From: CAUZFZ01 sp963579025
GTDB taxonomy: Bacteria; Planctomycetota; Planctomycetia; Planctomycetales; Planctomycetaceae
Length of the DNA stretch: 64,000 nucleotides
Assembly: GCA_963579025.1 (NCBI GenBank)
Contig: CAUZFZ010000038.1
Location: forward strand, 6,134-70,133
Reading direction: 5' to 3'
In this document: in pieces, positions 28,438 to 36,566 of the stretch
Numbering within the stretch: position 1 is the stretch's first letter
How the letters are laid out: every line of letters begins with the position of its first letter
The notes under the pieces: generated by a model
The model's input: the letters and a program-made list of their open reading frames with translations, nothing else
Databases searched by the model: none
Told to the model about the DNA's origin: nothing
Position numbers and translations under genes: made by a program

Positions 28438-28672
28438 CCGACAGTTCTCCGTCGTAGACGCATCGAAAGTGTCGTTCCTGAACCGCGGCGTAGAACGCTC
28501 GACAGGCCGACAGCACCACGTCGTCCGCATCAATCCGCTGTGCCATCCTGCTGCACAGCCGCCATGCAGCCAGCCACCGAAGTCGCGGTAGATATCGACG
28601 GAACACCTCGTCCGCCGCACAGTCGTCGCCCGCCTGGAGCCCCTGCGGGAGGCTGTCAACGTTCTGGCCCAT
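28438..28672 (-). pseudogene. ECF sigma factor N-terminal fragment (region 2), truncated
   Basis: Reading from MGQNVDSLPQGLQAGDD at 28672, the product shows AADEVFRRYLPRLRWLAAWR and RIDADDVVLSACRAFYAAVQ, the sigma region 2 of planctomycete ECF factors. The homology ends after RCVYDGELSGL, exactly where the IS701-type fragment on the opposite strand begins. Region 4 is missing. A leader in the same frame reaches back to 28789 but is not clearly part of the gene. The fragment was probably truncated by the insertion. Confidence 0.65.
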
Positions 28673-28861
28673 TGGCGATCTCGCCGAAGATAACCCGTTG
28701 TCCCGCCGGCTCGATTGATGGAACTCCCTACGGAACAACGGATCTCGTCGGATGAAATCGAGTTGCGACTCCAGCGAAAAGTCACTCATGATTGACGGAC
28801 TCCGTGTTGTACGGAAGGATGCTGTTGTGTTGATTCACACGGGCGATCAGGAGGCGGGCAC

Positions 28862-29415
28862 TTGAAGTTGTTTCATCTCAGGTCTGCAGACAGGCGGCTG
28901 CAATCCGACAGGGATTCCGAACAGCCGCAGCAGGTTGTCGACTTCGTCGCTCATCCACCCGAGCGCCGAACGCGTCCCTCGGTCGTTGTGGCGTCCGGGT
29001 GTTGCTGCACCTGCTGTTGCTGCAGTTGCTTTCATTCTCTGGGGAGTCTCCTCGGCGCGATGCGCGGATCACGGACCTCGTGGTGGACATCCCGGAAGGA
29101 CGGCTGCCGCTGTGGGCAACGGCCCACATCACGTGGACGGCGTCCAACATCTATTGGCTGTCGGTGACCCTGATCAGCCTGCTGATCTCGGTTGGATTCA
29201 TGTTTTCGGGCGTGCTCGGACTGTTTGCACTTCTTATCTGGATGCCCGCTGCTCAGTTCGGTGCGTCCGTGCTCGCGCTGGTCGCTGTTGGTCTGTTGCC
29301 TGTGACTAATAAATCTGCCGTGCTGGGAAACATTACGCGGATCACACTCGGCAGCGTTATTGGAACGCTTGTCGGTGGAATCCTGCTGATACCGCTGCTG
29401 CTCCTGTTGTTGTAA
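28862..29415 (+). CDS. Poly-cysteine membrane protein, candidate TOMM-modified substrate (frame-shifted)
   Basis: A strong AGGAGGCGGG precedes a TTG at 28862. That frame gives MKLFHLRSADRRLQSDRDSE, then HPPERRTRPSVVVASG, then the tract GCCCTCCCCSC followed by FHSLGSLLGA. The tract resembles the poly-Cys core of the streptolysin S precursor SagA and, from memory, planctomycete proteins with CCCCCCCLHSLGG. After about residue 65 the coding signal moves to a second frame (-1): DLVVDIPEGRLPLWATAHIT, then NIYWLSVTLISLLISVGFMF and two or three more membrane helices ending in LLLLLL at 29415. The TOMM genes E1-like, YcaO and SagB follow downstream. The shift could be programmed, a mutation or a sequence error. 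The exact junction (29050-29110) is not determined. The second frame alone would be an ordinary membrane protein. Confidence 0.55.
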
Positions 29416-29440
29416 TCGGCCACAAGGTCAGGAATGGATC

Positions 29441-30115
29441 ATGGACTCTTCAGAATCAGGCATCCCGGACGCCAGCGAACCGGCTGGTGAACCGCCGCGC
29501 CGTCTCAGGAAGCGGATCGTGATTCCGACCTGCCTGCTGGTGATTCTTGTGGGGTTGATGATCTGGGGCGTGATCCGGGGGAACTGGGCCGATCCCGTCG
29601 TGAAGAATCCGGCCACGTCGTCGGATGGAATCGTCACGCAACTGTATCAGGAACCAGACGGAACGAAGTTGGTTCGCTGCGCCGTCGTGCTGGAATATCC
29701 GATCGATGACGTGTGGTCAGTCGTCACGGACTATCTGCATTTCTCTGAGATCTTTTCGCATGTCTGCCACACGGAGATCCACCGTGATGCAGACGGCCTG
29801 TACCACCTGAAGGGAACGGCGACGGCGGGTCTGATTGGAGAATGGCCGTTCGAGGTTGCCATTCGCCACACCGAGAACGCGAAAGAGCGAACGTCCCTGT
29901 GGGATAACCCCAGCGAGCAGCTTCGGCAAAACAGCGGAAGCTGGACGTTGACGTCGCTGGACACGGAACGGACTCTGGTGGTTTATTCGCTTTCGGTCCA
30001 GGCGTACCCGTATCCCGACTTTCTGGTTCGGAACGCGTTTCTTTCGAAATTGCCCGGTATCGTCGATGCCGTTGCCCGGGAAGTTGGGAAACGTCATGGC
30101 CGCCGCTCCTCGTGA
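29441..30115 (+). CDS. Membrane-anchored SRPBCC-like protein in the TOMM locus
   Basis: The 224-residue product has an N-terminal polar leader, one membrane helix (IVIPTCLLVILVGLMIWGVI, ~26-45), then a domain whose pattern fits the SRPBCC/polyketide-cyclase fold: RCAVVLEYPIDDVWSVVTDY, HFSEIFSHVCHTEIHRD, then alternating strands and a final amphipathic helix (LPGIVDAVAREVGKR). SRPBCC domains bind hydrophobic ligands. The start lies 25 bases after the poly-Cys membrane gene. The 3' end overlaps the next gene by 20 bases, indicating an operon. Its role in the modification system is unknown; lipid or substrate binding is inference. Confidence 0.8.
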   Translation: MDSSESGIPDASEPAGEPPRRLRKRIVIPTCLLVILVGLMIWGVIRGNWADPVVKNPATSSDGIVTQLYQEPDGTKLVRCAVVLEYPIDDVWSVVTDYLHFSEIFSHVCHTEIHRDADGLYHLKGTATAGLIGEWPFEVAIRHTENAKERTSLWDNPSEQLRQNSGSWTLTSLDTERTLVVYSLSVQAYPYPDFLVRNAFLSKLPGIVDAVAREVGKRHGRRSS

Positions 30116-30935
30116 GTCTTTTCACACACGACGCCCGCGTTTTGCCTTTCCGTTTACGATCCTCAGCAGCTCCGACACGGTGCGGCTGGTGGCCGGTGAG
30201 GACTACCGCTACACGCTGCGGGGGAGCGGCCTGGAGACGTGGCTTCCGCAATTGCTGAACCGGCTCGACGGTCGGATGTTGTGGGAAGCGGCGCTGGAGC
30301 CGCTCCCGGCCGAACACCGCCAGGAAGCGGAACGTATCCTCGATCGGCTGTGTGGCGAACGCGTGCTGGTGGATGGCGAAGCGTCGCAGGCTCATCAGAG
30401 CCGACGATGGTCTCAGGAAGTGGTCGGGAGCGGGCAGGTCGCGGATCGGCTCGCGGAATCGTGTGAGCTGCCTGAGGATGGCGAATCCGTCCTCCGCATC
30501 CTTTGCCAGGACCGGCTCGACTACGCCCAGGCAATTGACTTCAATCGCGAGTCGCTGGCGAACAGCACGTCGTGGCTGTGGATCAGTACCGGGGCGCTGA
30601 ATCGAGCGTACGTCAGCCCGCCGTTTCTGCTGCATGCCGGGCCGTGTCTGGAATGCCTGCTGGCGGACTTTCAGCGCATCTCACCCGTACCCGAAATGTA
30701 CGCGCACCTGATTGACCATATGCGGTCGGGAGGCGAAATCCAGCCGGCGATGCTGCCCGATCCGGTGGTCGAAACCGTGCGGCAACTCGTATTGTGGAAG
30801 CAGTCTCTGCTGAGTGTTGCCGACCCTCCGGCGGCGTTGTATCGGCTGCACGTTGTGGAAGTGGAAACGATGGAAGTCACAACGCACCGAGTCTTCGTGG
30901 ACCCGGACTGTCCAGCATGCGGACGGCGTCGATGA
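30096..30935 (+). CDS. TOMM E1-like partner / leader-peptide-binding protein (SagC/cyclodehydratase C type)
   Basis: About 279 residues, starting MAAAPRESFHTRRPRFA inside the end of the previous gene. The N-terminal part (YRYTLRGSGLETWLPQLLNR, LDRLCGERVLVDGE) looks like the winged-helix peptide-recognition domain of TOMM cyclodehydratase partners. The central SWLWISTGALNRAYVSPPFL and GPCLECLLADFQ, with the C-terminal DPDCPACGRR, supply two CxxC pairs expected to bind zinc as in E1-like TOMM C-proteins. In known systems this protein presents the precursor to YcaO. Its stop codon overlaps the YcaO start (ATGA), so the two are translationally coupled. No ThiF-like ATP site is apparent, as expected. 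Confidence 0.8.
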   Translation: MAAAPRESFHTRRPRFAFPFTILSSSDTVRLVAGEDYRYTLRGSGLETWLPQLLNRLDGRMLWEAALEPLPAEHRQEAERILDRLCGERVLVDGEASQAHQSRRWSQEVVGSGQVADRLAESCELPEDGESVLRILCQDRLDYAQAIDFNRESLANSTSWLWISTGALNRAYVSPPFLLHAGPCLECLLADFQRISPVPEMYAHLIDHMRSGGEIQPAMLPDPVVETVRQLVLWKQSLLSVADPPAALYRLHVVEVETMEVTTHRVFVDPDCPACGRRR

Positions 30936-32170
30936 CTGCCAGCCGCTGGTACGAAAGCCGATTCACGGGGCTGTTTTCGCAGTTCGGCGCCATTCCAGTA
31001 CGGCCCCATGATCCGCAGATCTTTGTCTGTGCTGGCGTTCTGCCGGCTGGTGGAGGCAGGGAAGAAGCGCTGGCCGTCGGCGGGGCCGGATGGAATGCCG
31101 ATTCGGCTGAAGCGGCCTGCGTTGGCGAGGGAATCGAACGCGCCAGAACGTCCGCTCTGCCCGACGATCAACTGATGGTTACGGCTTACGATAACTGGCC
31201 TCTTGACGAGCCCGCTGTCCGGCCCGATCAGTGGGTGCTCTTCCACCCGGAACAGTACGAGCAGCCCGGTTTCCCGTTCCAGCCGTTTACAACAAGCACT
31301 CGCTGCCGCTGGGTGTGCTTCCGCAAGGTGCCGACCGGTGAGCCGTATTGGGTTCCGGAAGAACTCGCCTATCTGGATTTGCCGGCAGGGGAATCGCACT
31401 GCATCTGTGCCTGCGCGTCTACCGGCCTGGCCTGTGGTCAGACGGCGGAGCACGCGTTGCTGCGCGGCCTGCAGGAAGTCATCGAGCGTGATGCCGTTAT
31501 GGGAGCCTGGTGGGGCCGCTATGCACTCGAAGAGTGGCCTTCCCGAGACGTCCTGAAGCTGCTCGGCGAGGACATCACGCGTCGGATCCTGCGACCGAAT
31601 CTGCGGTATCGATTCTTTCGCATCGATTCTCCGTTCGCAGACCATGTTACGCTGGTCACGCTGGAGGGTGACGACATCGAGGGATACTGCTTTTCAATCG
31701 GATCGTGCTGCCGCGAGCAACGCCAGCTCGCCTGGGAGAAGTCTCTGCTGGAAGCGATTCAGGGGCGGCATTACGTCCGGCACCTCAAACGGCAGATGAC
31801 TGAACAGGGCGTGTCAATCGATGTGCCGACGACGTTTGCCGACCATGCGGTCTACTACAGTTTGTTTCCCGAGCGGCTGGAACAAACCGTTCTGGTCAAC
31901 CCCATTGCCGCAACCGGCGACGGTGGGACTCGCAAGGAACGATTACTCGAACTGGTGAAACGTTTGGGAGCGTGCCGACCGGTGCTCTTTCGCACGATGA
32001 CTCCACCATCCATCGCCCGGCAGATTCCGGATCAGGTCGTCGTCAAGGTTGTTGTTCCCGGTTTGCACCCGATGCATGGAAACCACCTGTTGCCTCACCT
32101 TGGGGGGAGCCTGTGGACTCCGCGAGGACTGGATGAGTGGGTGCATGCGACGCCTCATCCGTTTCCCTGA
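30932..32170 (+). CDS. YcaO-domain cyclodehydratase
   Basis: YcaO proteins use ATP to form azolines from Cys, Ser or Thr in peptide substrates. The 412-residue product has the family features: ALAVGGAGWNADSAEAACVG, then EGIERAR (an ATP/Mg motif, ~64-70), CICACASTGLACG, LLRGLQEVIERDAV (ATP-binding helix, ~175-190) and DHVTLVTLEGDD. The C-terminus ends HATPHPFP, a proline-rich end comparable with the PxPxP terminus important in azoline-forming YcaO enzymes. The start ATG overlaps the upstream TGA. The last codons lie in the first unit of an 18-bp tandem repeat. With the E1-like partner and SagB this constitutes a TOMM synthetase. Confidence 0.9.
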   Translation: MTASRWYESRFTGLFSQFGAIPVRPHDPQIFVCAGVLPAGGGREEALAVGGAGWNADSAEAACVGEGIERARTSALPDDQLMVTAYDNWPLDEPAVRPDQWVLFHPEQYEQPGFPFQPFTTSTRCRWVCFRKVPTGEPYWVPEELAYLDLPAGESHCICACASTGLACGQTAEHALLRGLQEVIERDAVMGAWWGRYALEEWPSRDVLKLLGEDITRRILRPNLRYRFFRIDSPFADHVTLVTLEGDDIEGYCFSIGSCCREQRQLAWEKSLLEAIQGRHYVRHLKRQMTEQGVSIDVPTTFADHAVYYSLFPERLEQTVLVNPIAATGDGGTRKERLLELVKRLGACRPVLFRTMTPPSIARQIPDQVVVKVVVPGLHPMHGNHLLPHLGGSLWTPRGLDEWVHATPHPFP

Positions 32171-32286
32171 CGAACACAGTTTCCCTGACGAACACAGTTT
32201 CCCTGACGAACACAGTTTCCCTGACGAACACAGTTTCCCACACGAACACAGTTTCCCACACGAACACAGTTTCCCACACGAATACA
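32161..32286 (+). repeat. Seven 18-bp tandem repeats between ycaO and sagB-like genes
   Basis: Four copies of GTTTCCCTGACGAACACA are followed by three of GTTTCCCACACGAACACA; the last copy has one change (AATACA). The YcaO stop codon is inside the first unit, and the SagB-like start follows 11 bases after the last. Because 18 is divisible by 3, each frame encodes a hexapeptide repeat (SFPDEH, SLTNTV and, on the minus strand, CSSGKL or similar). Copy-number changes would not shift frame. Confidence 0.95.
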
Positions 32287-32297
32287 GAGCCAGTGCC

Positions 32298-33002
32298 ATG
32301 TGTAACACGCTGCGACTTACCGAACTCGACCGCACGAGTTTTCCGGAGGTCCGTGATCTTGTTCTGGCCGCCGAGAAGGAAGCGGCGACCACCGAACCCC
32401 GACAGTACCCAGGTTATCCGCTCTGGCCTCTCCTGCGACTGCGACCACAACGGATGGCATCGCTGCAGCGAACGCTGGTCCGTCGCCGTTCATCACCGGA
32501 ACTGGGCACCGTGCTGCCCGATCGGGCGGCGCTGAGCCGGTTGCTGCTGTTTGCCCACGGGATCACCGGTGAGGACCATCGCGGCCCCGTTCCGTCGTCT
32601 GGCGGGCTCCAGGCCCTGGAATTGTACATGGTCTGTTTCGGCGGCTGGTTACCCGCGGGTCTCTATCATTACCAGAGACTCAGCCATTCGATGGCACAAC
32701 TGGCCGACGGCTCAAATCGCGAGGCGTGGCTTGACCGGGTTCCGTCTTTAACACGCATCACCGGCGGCGCTCTGCTGTGGGTCATTGTCGGTGACTCGCA
32801 GCGTCTGTTCCACAAGTACGGCACCCGCAGTGACCGCTTCCTGCTACTGGAAGCGGGACACCTGATGCAGAATCTGTGCCTTCTGTCAGCCGGCCTCAAC
32901 CTGACAACGGTCCCACTCGGAGCCTTCTTCGAGTCAGAAATCACGCAGGAGTTTTCACTTCCGGAATCCGACCGTGTGCTGTACATGGGCGTCTGCGGCT
33001 GA
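32298..33002 (+). CDS. SagB-type FMN-dependent dehydrogenase
   Basis: A nitroreductase-fold protein of 234 residues from MCNTLRLTELDRTSF. SagB enzymes oxidise thiazolines/oxazolines to thiazoles/oxazoles. Supporting motifs are LVRRRSSPELGTVLPDRAAL, LLLFAHGITG, VPSSGGLQALELYMV (the PSaGaLyPlE FMN-binding motif), LPAGLYHY, HKYGTRSDRFLLLEAGHLMQ and NLTTVPLGAFFESEI. The frame is open upstream through the tandem repeats (SFPDEH units) to inside ycaO, so a longer N-terminus is possible. The shorter start is preferred because it leads directly into family sequence. There is no clear Shine-Dalgarno. It is the last gene of the TOMM locus. Confidence 0.85.
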   Translation: MCNTLRLTELDRTSFPEVRDLVLAAEKEAATTEPRQYPGYPLWPLLRLRPQRMASLQRTLVRRRSSPELGTVLPDRAALSRLLLFAHGITGEDHRGPVPSSGGLQALELYMVCFGGWLPAGLYHYQRLSHSMAQLADGSNREAWLDRVPSLTRITGGALLWVIVGDSQRLFHKYGTRSDRFLLLEAGHLMQNLCLLSAGLNLTTVPLGAFFESEITQEFSLPESDRVLYMGVCG

Positions 33003-33110
33003 GTTTTCTGAGCGTACTCCTGCGATTCCGAAAGTCACGCGCGACTTTCGCTACGACAAAATCGGGAATCTATTTCGGGACAATTCCTTAGTACGAGCCT
33101 GTAACACGGT

Positions 33111-35633
33111 TCAATGCTGAAACAGAAACTCGTCCTTGTTGAGAATCGCCCAACAGACATCTTCCAGCGCAGTTGATGCGCTGCTGTGCGATGCGATGTA
33201 ACCGAGGCTGGCCCGCAGTTCCTGATCGGTCGGTGAACGGCACAGCGCCCGCTGGTAGAGATTGATGACGATGTCCTGAGGGGGTCGCCCCTGTTTGAGT
33301 GCCGAGTGGAACCGATTGTCCGAGTGTTCCAGCATGCGGTGCAGGAAGCCCCCGTTGAGCAGTTCGAGTGCCTGGCCAAGGCTTGAATCTTCGCTGCGGT
33401 CACACGCACAGACGGACTGGCGTTCGGGCTGCCCGAAGACCTTCAGGAATTCAATGTCGCCCAGCCGGGCTCGATCATGAGGCTTCAGATCCGGAGCAGG
33501 CAGCCACGTGGCTCGCGTTCCGGGTGCAATCAACGCGAACTGTTCTGGCCGCCCGGTGACATCGCCTAGAGCGTCGACAAGCTGTTCGGCCGTCAGACGC
33601 CTTGGGATGTAATGAGAGAAATACCGGTCATCGTCACGATTGAATTTGTTCGCGCGGGAACTCGCCTGATACGAACGGCTGTTGAGAATCGTCCGCAGGA
33701 CGTGTTTCCGGTCGTAGCCGTGCTCGACAAAGTCCGCCGCCAGCGCGTCGAGCAGCGGAGCGATCGACGGAGGATTGGAATCGCGGAAGTCATCGAACGG
33801 TTCGACAATTCCACGCCCCATGACCTGCGCCCACAGGCGGTTAACCTCGACCCGCGCAAAGAACGGATTGTCGCGCGACGTCAGCCAGGCGGCGAATGCC
33901 TGTCGACGGTCAGCGATGGCATCGACGGCAAGCTCGCTATCTCCCGGTACCCACGGCTGGATGACGCGACCGGTTGCGGGATGACGAATCTCGCCTGTCC
34001 CTGAGGCCCACAACAGGACCTCTTCCGGACGGTCAGTTTTCCGGCGTTCGATGCGATTGAAGAACGCCGCCAGACCGTAGTAGTCATTTTGCGTCCAGCG
34101 TTCGAACGGGTGGTTATGGCATTTGGCACATTGAATCCGAGTCCCCAGAAACAACTGTGCGGTCGTCTCCATTGCATCGAGTGTGTCGGCGGCCGTGCGG
34201 TAGTAGTTACCAGCCGGGCTGGTCATCGTGCTGCCGGATGCCGTTAACAACTCACGAGCAAACCGATCGTAGGGCATGTTGCTGCTCATCGCCCCGGACA
34301 GCCAGCGGCTGTATTTGAATACGCTGGTCACTCCGATCTGCTTCCGCGACAGACGCAGCAGGTCACCCCATTTCTGAGCCTGAAAACGTGCGAACTCCGG
34401 TCGCTCCAGAAGTTCATCGATCCGTCGGGAACGCTTCCCGGGTGATTGATCGGAAGCAAAGCTGCGTGCTTCATCGGGAGTCGGCAACAGGCCGATCACA
34501 TCGAGGGAAACTCGACGCACAAAAGCTTCATCACTACACAGGCCGGACGGCAGATACTGCAACTGCTTCAGCTTCTCATCAACGAGTTCATCGACATACG
34601 TCGGCGCGGGAGGGGCTTGCCACTGGAATCCCTCGATGTCCCGCACGAAGGTCAGCAGTGGAGTGGCAATGAATTCGAGGTAGCGAACGATGACGGCCGT
34701 TTCGCCGCGTTTCAGGCCGGTCACATGTCCCTGGGGCGTAACCTCCGCGACGTTGACATCAGACAGCGAGAACTGGGCGAGCGGAGTGACGTCGCGGACT
34801 GATCCGTCTGAGAAGTGCGCCAGTACATTGAACTGCTGCGAATTCGCCGGAAACCGAAGCACTCGCGCCTCTGGCGGGAAGACCTCGATGCCAGTGCACT
34901 GCACGTTTTCTGAGTCCTGGCGGCAGCCCTGACCGATCCAGGCCTGCAGCAGCGAATACAGAGGATCGCCCGTTCGCAGCCGGCGTCCGCCAGCATGAGG
35001 AATCTGCATCGTCGGTTTCCGCAGCAGCAGGCTGTCATCCGGATGAACCAGATTAACGCGTCTCCCGCGAAACTCACGGACGATCGACGCGCGGTCAAAA
35101 TCGGGATCGAGGCCGAACAGTGACAGTCGAAATCCGGCTTTACCGTGTGGCGAACCATGACACGCGCCGCCGCTGCAACCGGCCTTCGCCAGGAGCGGCA
35201 ACGTGTGATGGGCAAAAGACACCAGCTCGGGTGACGCCTGGCCGCTGACTTCGATTTTCATGCGGCGAGTGAGTGTGCCGATCTGGACCTCGACGGTCGT
35301 CGTGCCATTGCGGAGCGGTGATACACGTCCGGAACTGGTGACCGTCACAACCCCGGGGTCGGGGTCGGGAACTCGATAGGTGACGGCGTGCGTGACATCA
35401 GCCAATTCGGAATCCGACAGTCGGCCCGTCACGATCAACTGCAGCGTCTGCCGCGTGCCAGTGATATGAAACGATGCCGGCTGGATCTCAATCTGCGTGA
35501 TCGGATTGCTGTCCAGAGGCTGCGCGCCCAGACGGCTGGTCAGAGCCGACAGCACAAGGACGGTCAATGCCATCCGGCCGAACGTGAAAACCAGTGACTG
35601 GTGATACACAGGTCGTTGGGGTCGAACCATCAA
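33111..35633 (-). CDS. DUF1549/DUF1553 protein with Big2-like domains and cytochrome-like CxxCH motifs
   Basis: An 840-residue exported protein: signal peptide (VFTFGRMALTVLVLSALTS), a Big2-like Ig domain, CSGGACHG near 155 in a planctomycete cytochrome-C-like domain, a second Big2-like segment, then DUF1549 (FVRRVSLDVIGLLPTPDE to QKWGDLLR). CAKCHNHPFERW near 500 follows, then DUF1553 (NPFFARVEVNRLWAQVMGRG, IVEPFDDFRDSNPPS, LTAEQLVDALGDVTG). Both CxxCH-like motifs could bind heme, though the first is CxxxCH. Such proteins are characteristic of planctomycetes and accompany DUF1501 proteins; their function is unproven. The gene follows the PD40 gene by 15 bases, so the three minus-strand genes form an operon. 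Confidence 0.9.
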   Translation of the reverse strand: MMVRPQRPVYHQSLVFTFGRMALTVLVLSALTSRLGAQPLDSNPITQIEIQPASFHITGTRQTLQLIVTGRLSDSELADVTHAVTYRVPDPDPGVVTVTSSGRVSPLRNGTTTVEVQIGTLTRRMKIEVSGQASPELVSFAHHTLPLLAKAGCSGGACHGSPHGKAGFRLSLFGLDPDFDRASIVREFRGRRVNLVHPDDSLLLRKPTMQIPHAGGRRLRTGDPLYSLLQAWIGQGCRQDSENVQCTGIEVFPPEARVLRFPANSQQFNVLAHFSDGSVRDVTPLAQFSLSDVNVAEVTPQGHVTGLKRGETAVIVRYLEFIATPLLTFVRDIEGFQWQAPPAPTYVDELVDEKLKQLQYLPSGLCSDEAFVRRVSLDVIGLLPTPDEARSFASDQSPGKRSRRIDELLERPEFARFQAQKWGDLLRLSRKQIGVTSVFKYSRWLSGAMSSNMPYDRFARELLTASGSTMTSPAGNYYRTAADTLDAMETTAQLFLGTRIQCAKCHNHPFERWTQNDYYGLAAFFNRIERRKTDRPEEVLLWASGTGEIRHPATGRVIQPWVPGDSELAVDAIADRRQAFAAWLTSRDNPFFARVEVNRLWAQVMGRGIVEPFDDFRDSNPPSIAPLLDALAADFVEHGYDRKHVLRTILNSRSYQASSRANKFNRDDDRYFSHYIPRRLTAEQLVDALGDVTGRPEQFALIAPGTRATWLPAPDLKPHDRARLGDIEFLKVFGQPERQSVCACDRSEDSSLGQALELLNGGFLHRMLEHSDNRFHSALKQGRPPQDIVINLYQRALCRSPTDQELRASLGYIASHSSASTALEDVCWAILNKDEFLFQH

Positions 35634-35648
35634 GACGTCGCTTTCAAG

Positions 35649-36566
35649 TCACTGTTTTGAGGCGACGGCCCCGGTCGGCACGCCCAGAAGATACAGGTCA
35701 AACTCACCATCACGTTCTGAAACGATGACCAGCTCGCGGCCATTCGGATGCCACGCGGGGTAATCGTCGCGTTCCTCCGAGTGGGTCAGACGCCGGACGT
35801 TGGTTCCATCGATATTCATCACATAAACCTCGTAGTTACCGGCTCGTGTACTGACGAACGCGATCTGTCTGCCATCAGGTGAGACAACGGGTCGGATATC
35901 CATGATCGAGTTTGTGGTCAGCCGACGGTCGTTCGATCCATCGGCCGACATGGCGTAAATTTCGTAATTGTTCTCGCGGCTGTTGGAGAACACGATGGTC
36001 TTGCCATCGGGCGTAAAGGACGGCCAGTTGCTGATTCCCGAGCACTGGGTCAACTGCTGCTTGTCCTGGCCATTGGTATCAACGGACCACAACTGTTGCG
36101 GTCCGGTTTCCGCGAAGGCATAGACAACGCGTTTTCCGTCTGGCGAAACGACAGGGCTGCGGGTTCCGCCGCGGCCCCCATGCGTTACCGCCGCGTCTTT
36201 TTTCTGCTCAAGGTCCCGTATGACCAGCCGCGCCGTGAGGTTGCCCGTGCATTCCGTAAAAGCAACAAAGCGTCCGTCCGTTGAGAATGATGGTTCCAAC
36301 TGATGCTTGTTCCCTGCGTCGTCAAAGACAGGCCTGGTCACTCGCGTGGCCATGTCCATACGCAGCATACGAATCAGGTCCGGGCCGTCGTCGACGCAGT
36401 AGACCAGGTAGCGACCATGCTCGACGAATTGCGGGTCCCGCTTGTTGACACCATCGTCCGTCAGGCGTGCGGGATCCGCCGCGTCGAGGATTCCCTGCAA
36501 TGCGAAGCCGGCAAGCAAGAGTGAAAACACGGCATTGGTTGTATGCCGACAGTCAAAGCAACTCAT
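35649..36566 (-). CDS. TolB/PD40-type beta-propeller protein, exported
   Basis: A 305-residue protein with a signal sequence (residues ~8-28) and repeated propeller motifs: PSFSTDGRFVAFTE, PVVSPDGKRVVYAFAE, PSFTPDGKTIVFSNSRENN, YEIYAMSADGSNDRRLT, PVVSPDGRQIAFVSTRAG and PAWHPNGRELVIVSERDG. These are PD40/TolB-like blades; about six fit the length. It lacks the N-terminal TolB domain. It overlaps the DUF1501 gene by 14 bases and precedes the DUF1549/1553 gene, so the products probably act together in the envelope. Ligands are unknown. Confidence 0.85.
   Translation of the reverse strand: MSCFDCRHTTNAVFSLLLAGFALQGILDAADPARLTDDGVNKRDPQFVEHGRYLVYCVDDGPDLIRMLRMDMATRVTRPVFDDAGNKHQLEPSFSTDGRFVAFTECTGNLTARLVIRDLEQKKDAAVTHGGRGGTRSPVVSPDGKRVVYAFAETGPQQLWSVDTNGQDKQQLTQCSGISNWPSFTPDGKTIVFSNSRENNYEIYAMSADGSNDRRLTTNSIMDIRPVVSPDGRQIAFVSTRAGNYEVYVMNIDGTNVRRLTHSEERDDYPAWHPNGRELVIVSERDGEFDLYLLGVPTGAVASKQ

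Noticed and set aside
28935..29309. Third frame across the poly-Cys region (VAAPAVAAVAFILWG)
   Set aside because: It looks hydrophobic because the Cys/Leu/Ala codons are out-of-frame versions of the same GCTGTTGCTGC run. It lacks a ribosome-binding site, and its downstream part is non-family sequence.
32137..32535. SLTNTV-repeat frame (and the minus-strand CSSGKL frame) as TOMM precursor peptide
   Set aside because: Any frame of an 18-bp repeat gives a hexapeptide repeat; no start signal or leader-like region. Kept only as a remark on the repeat.
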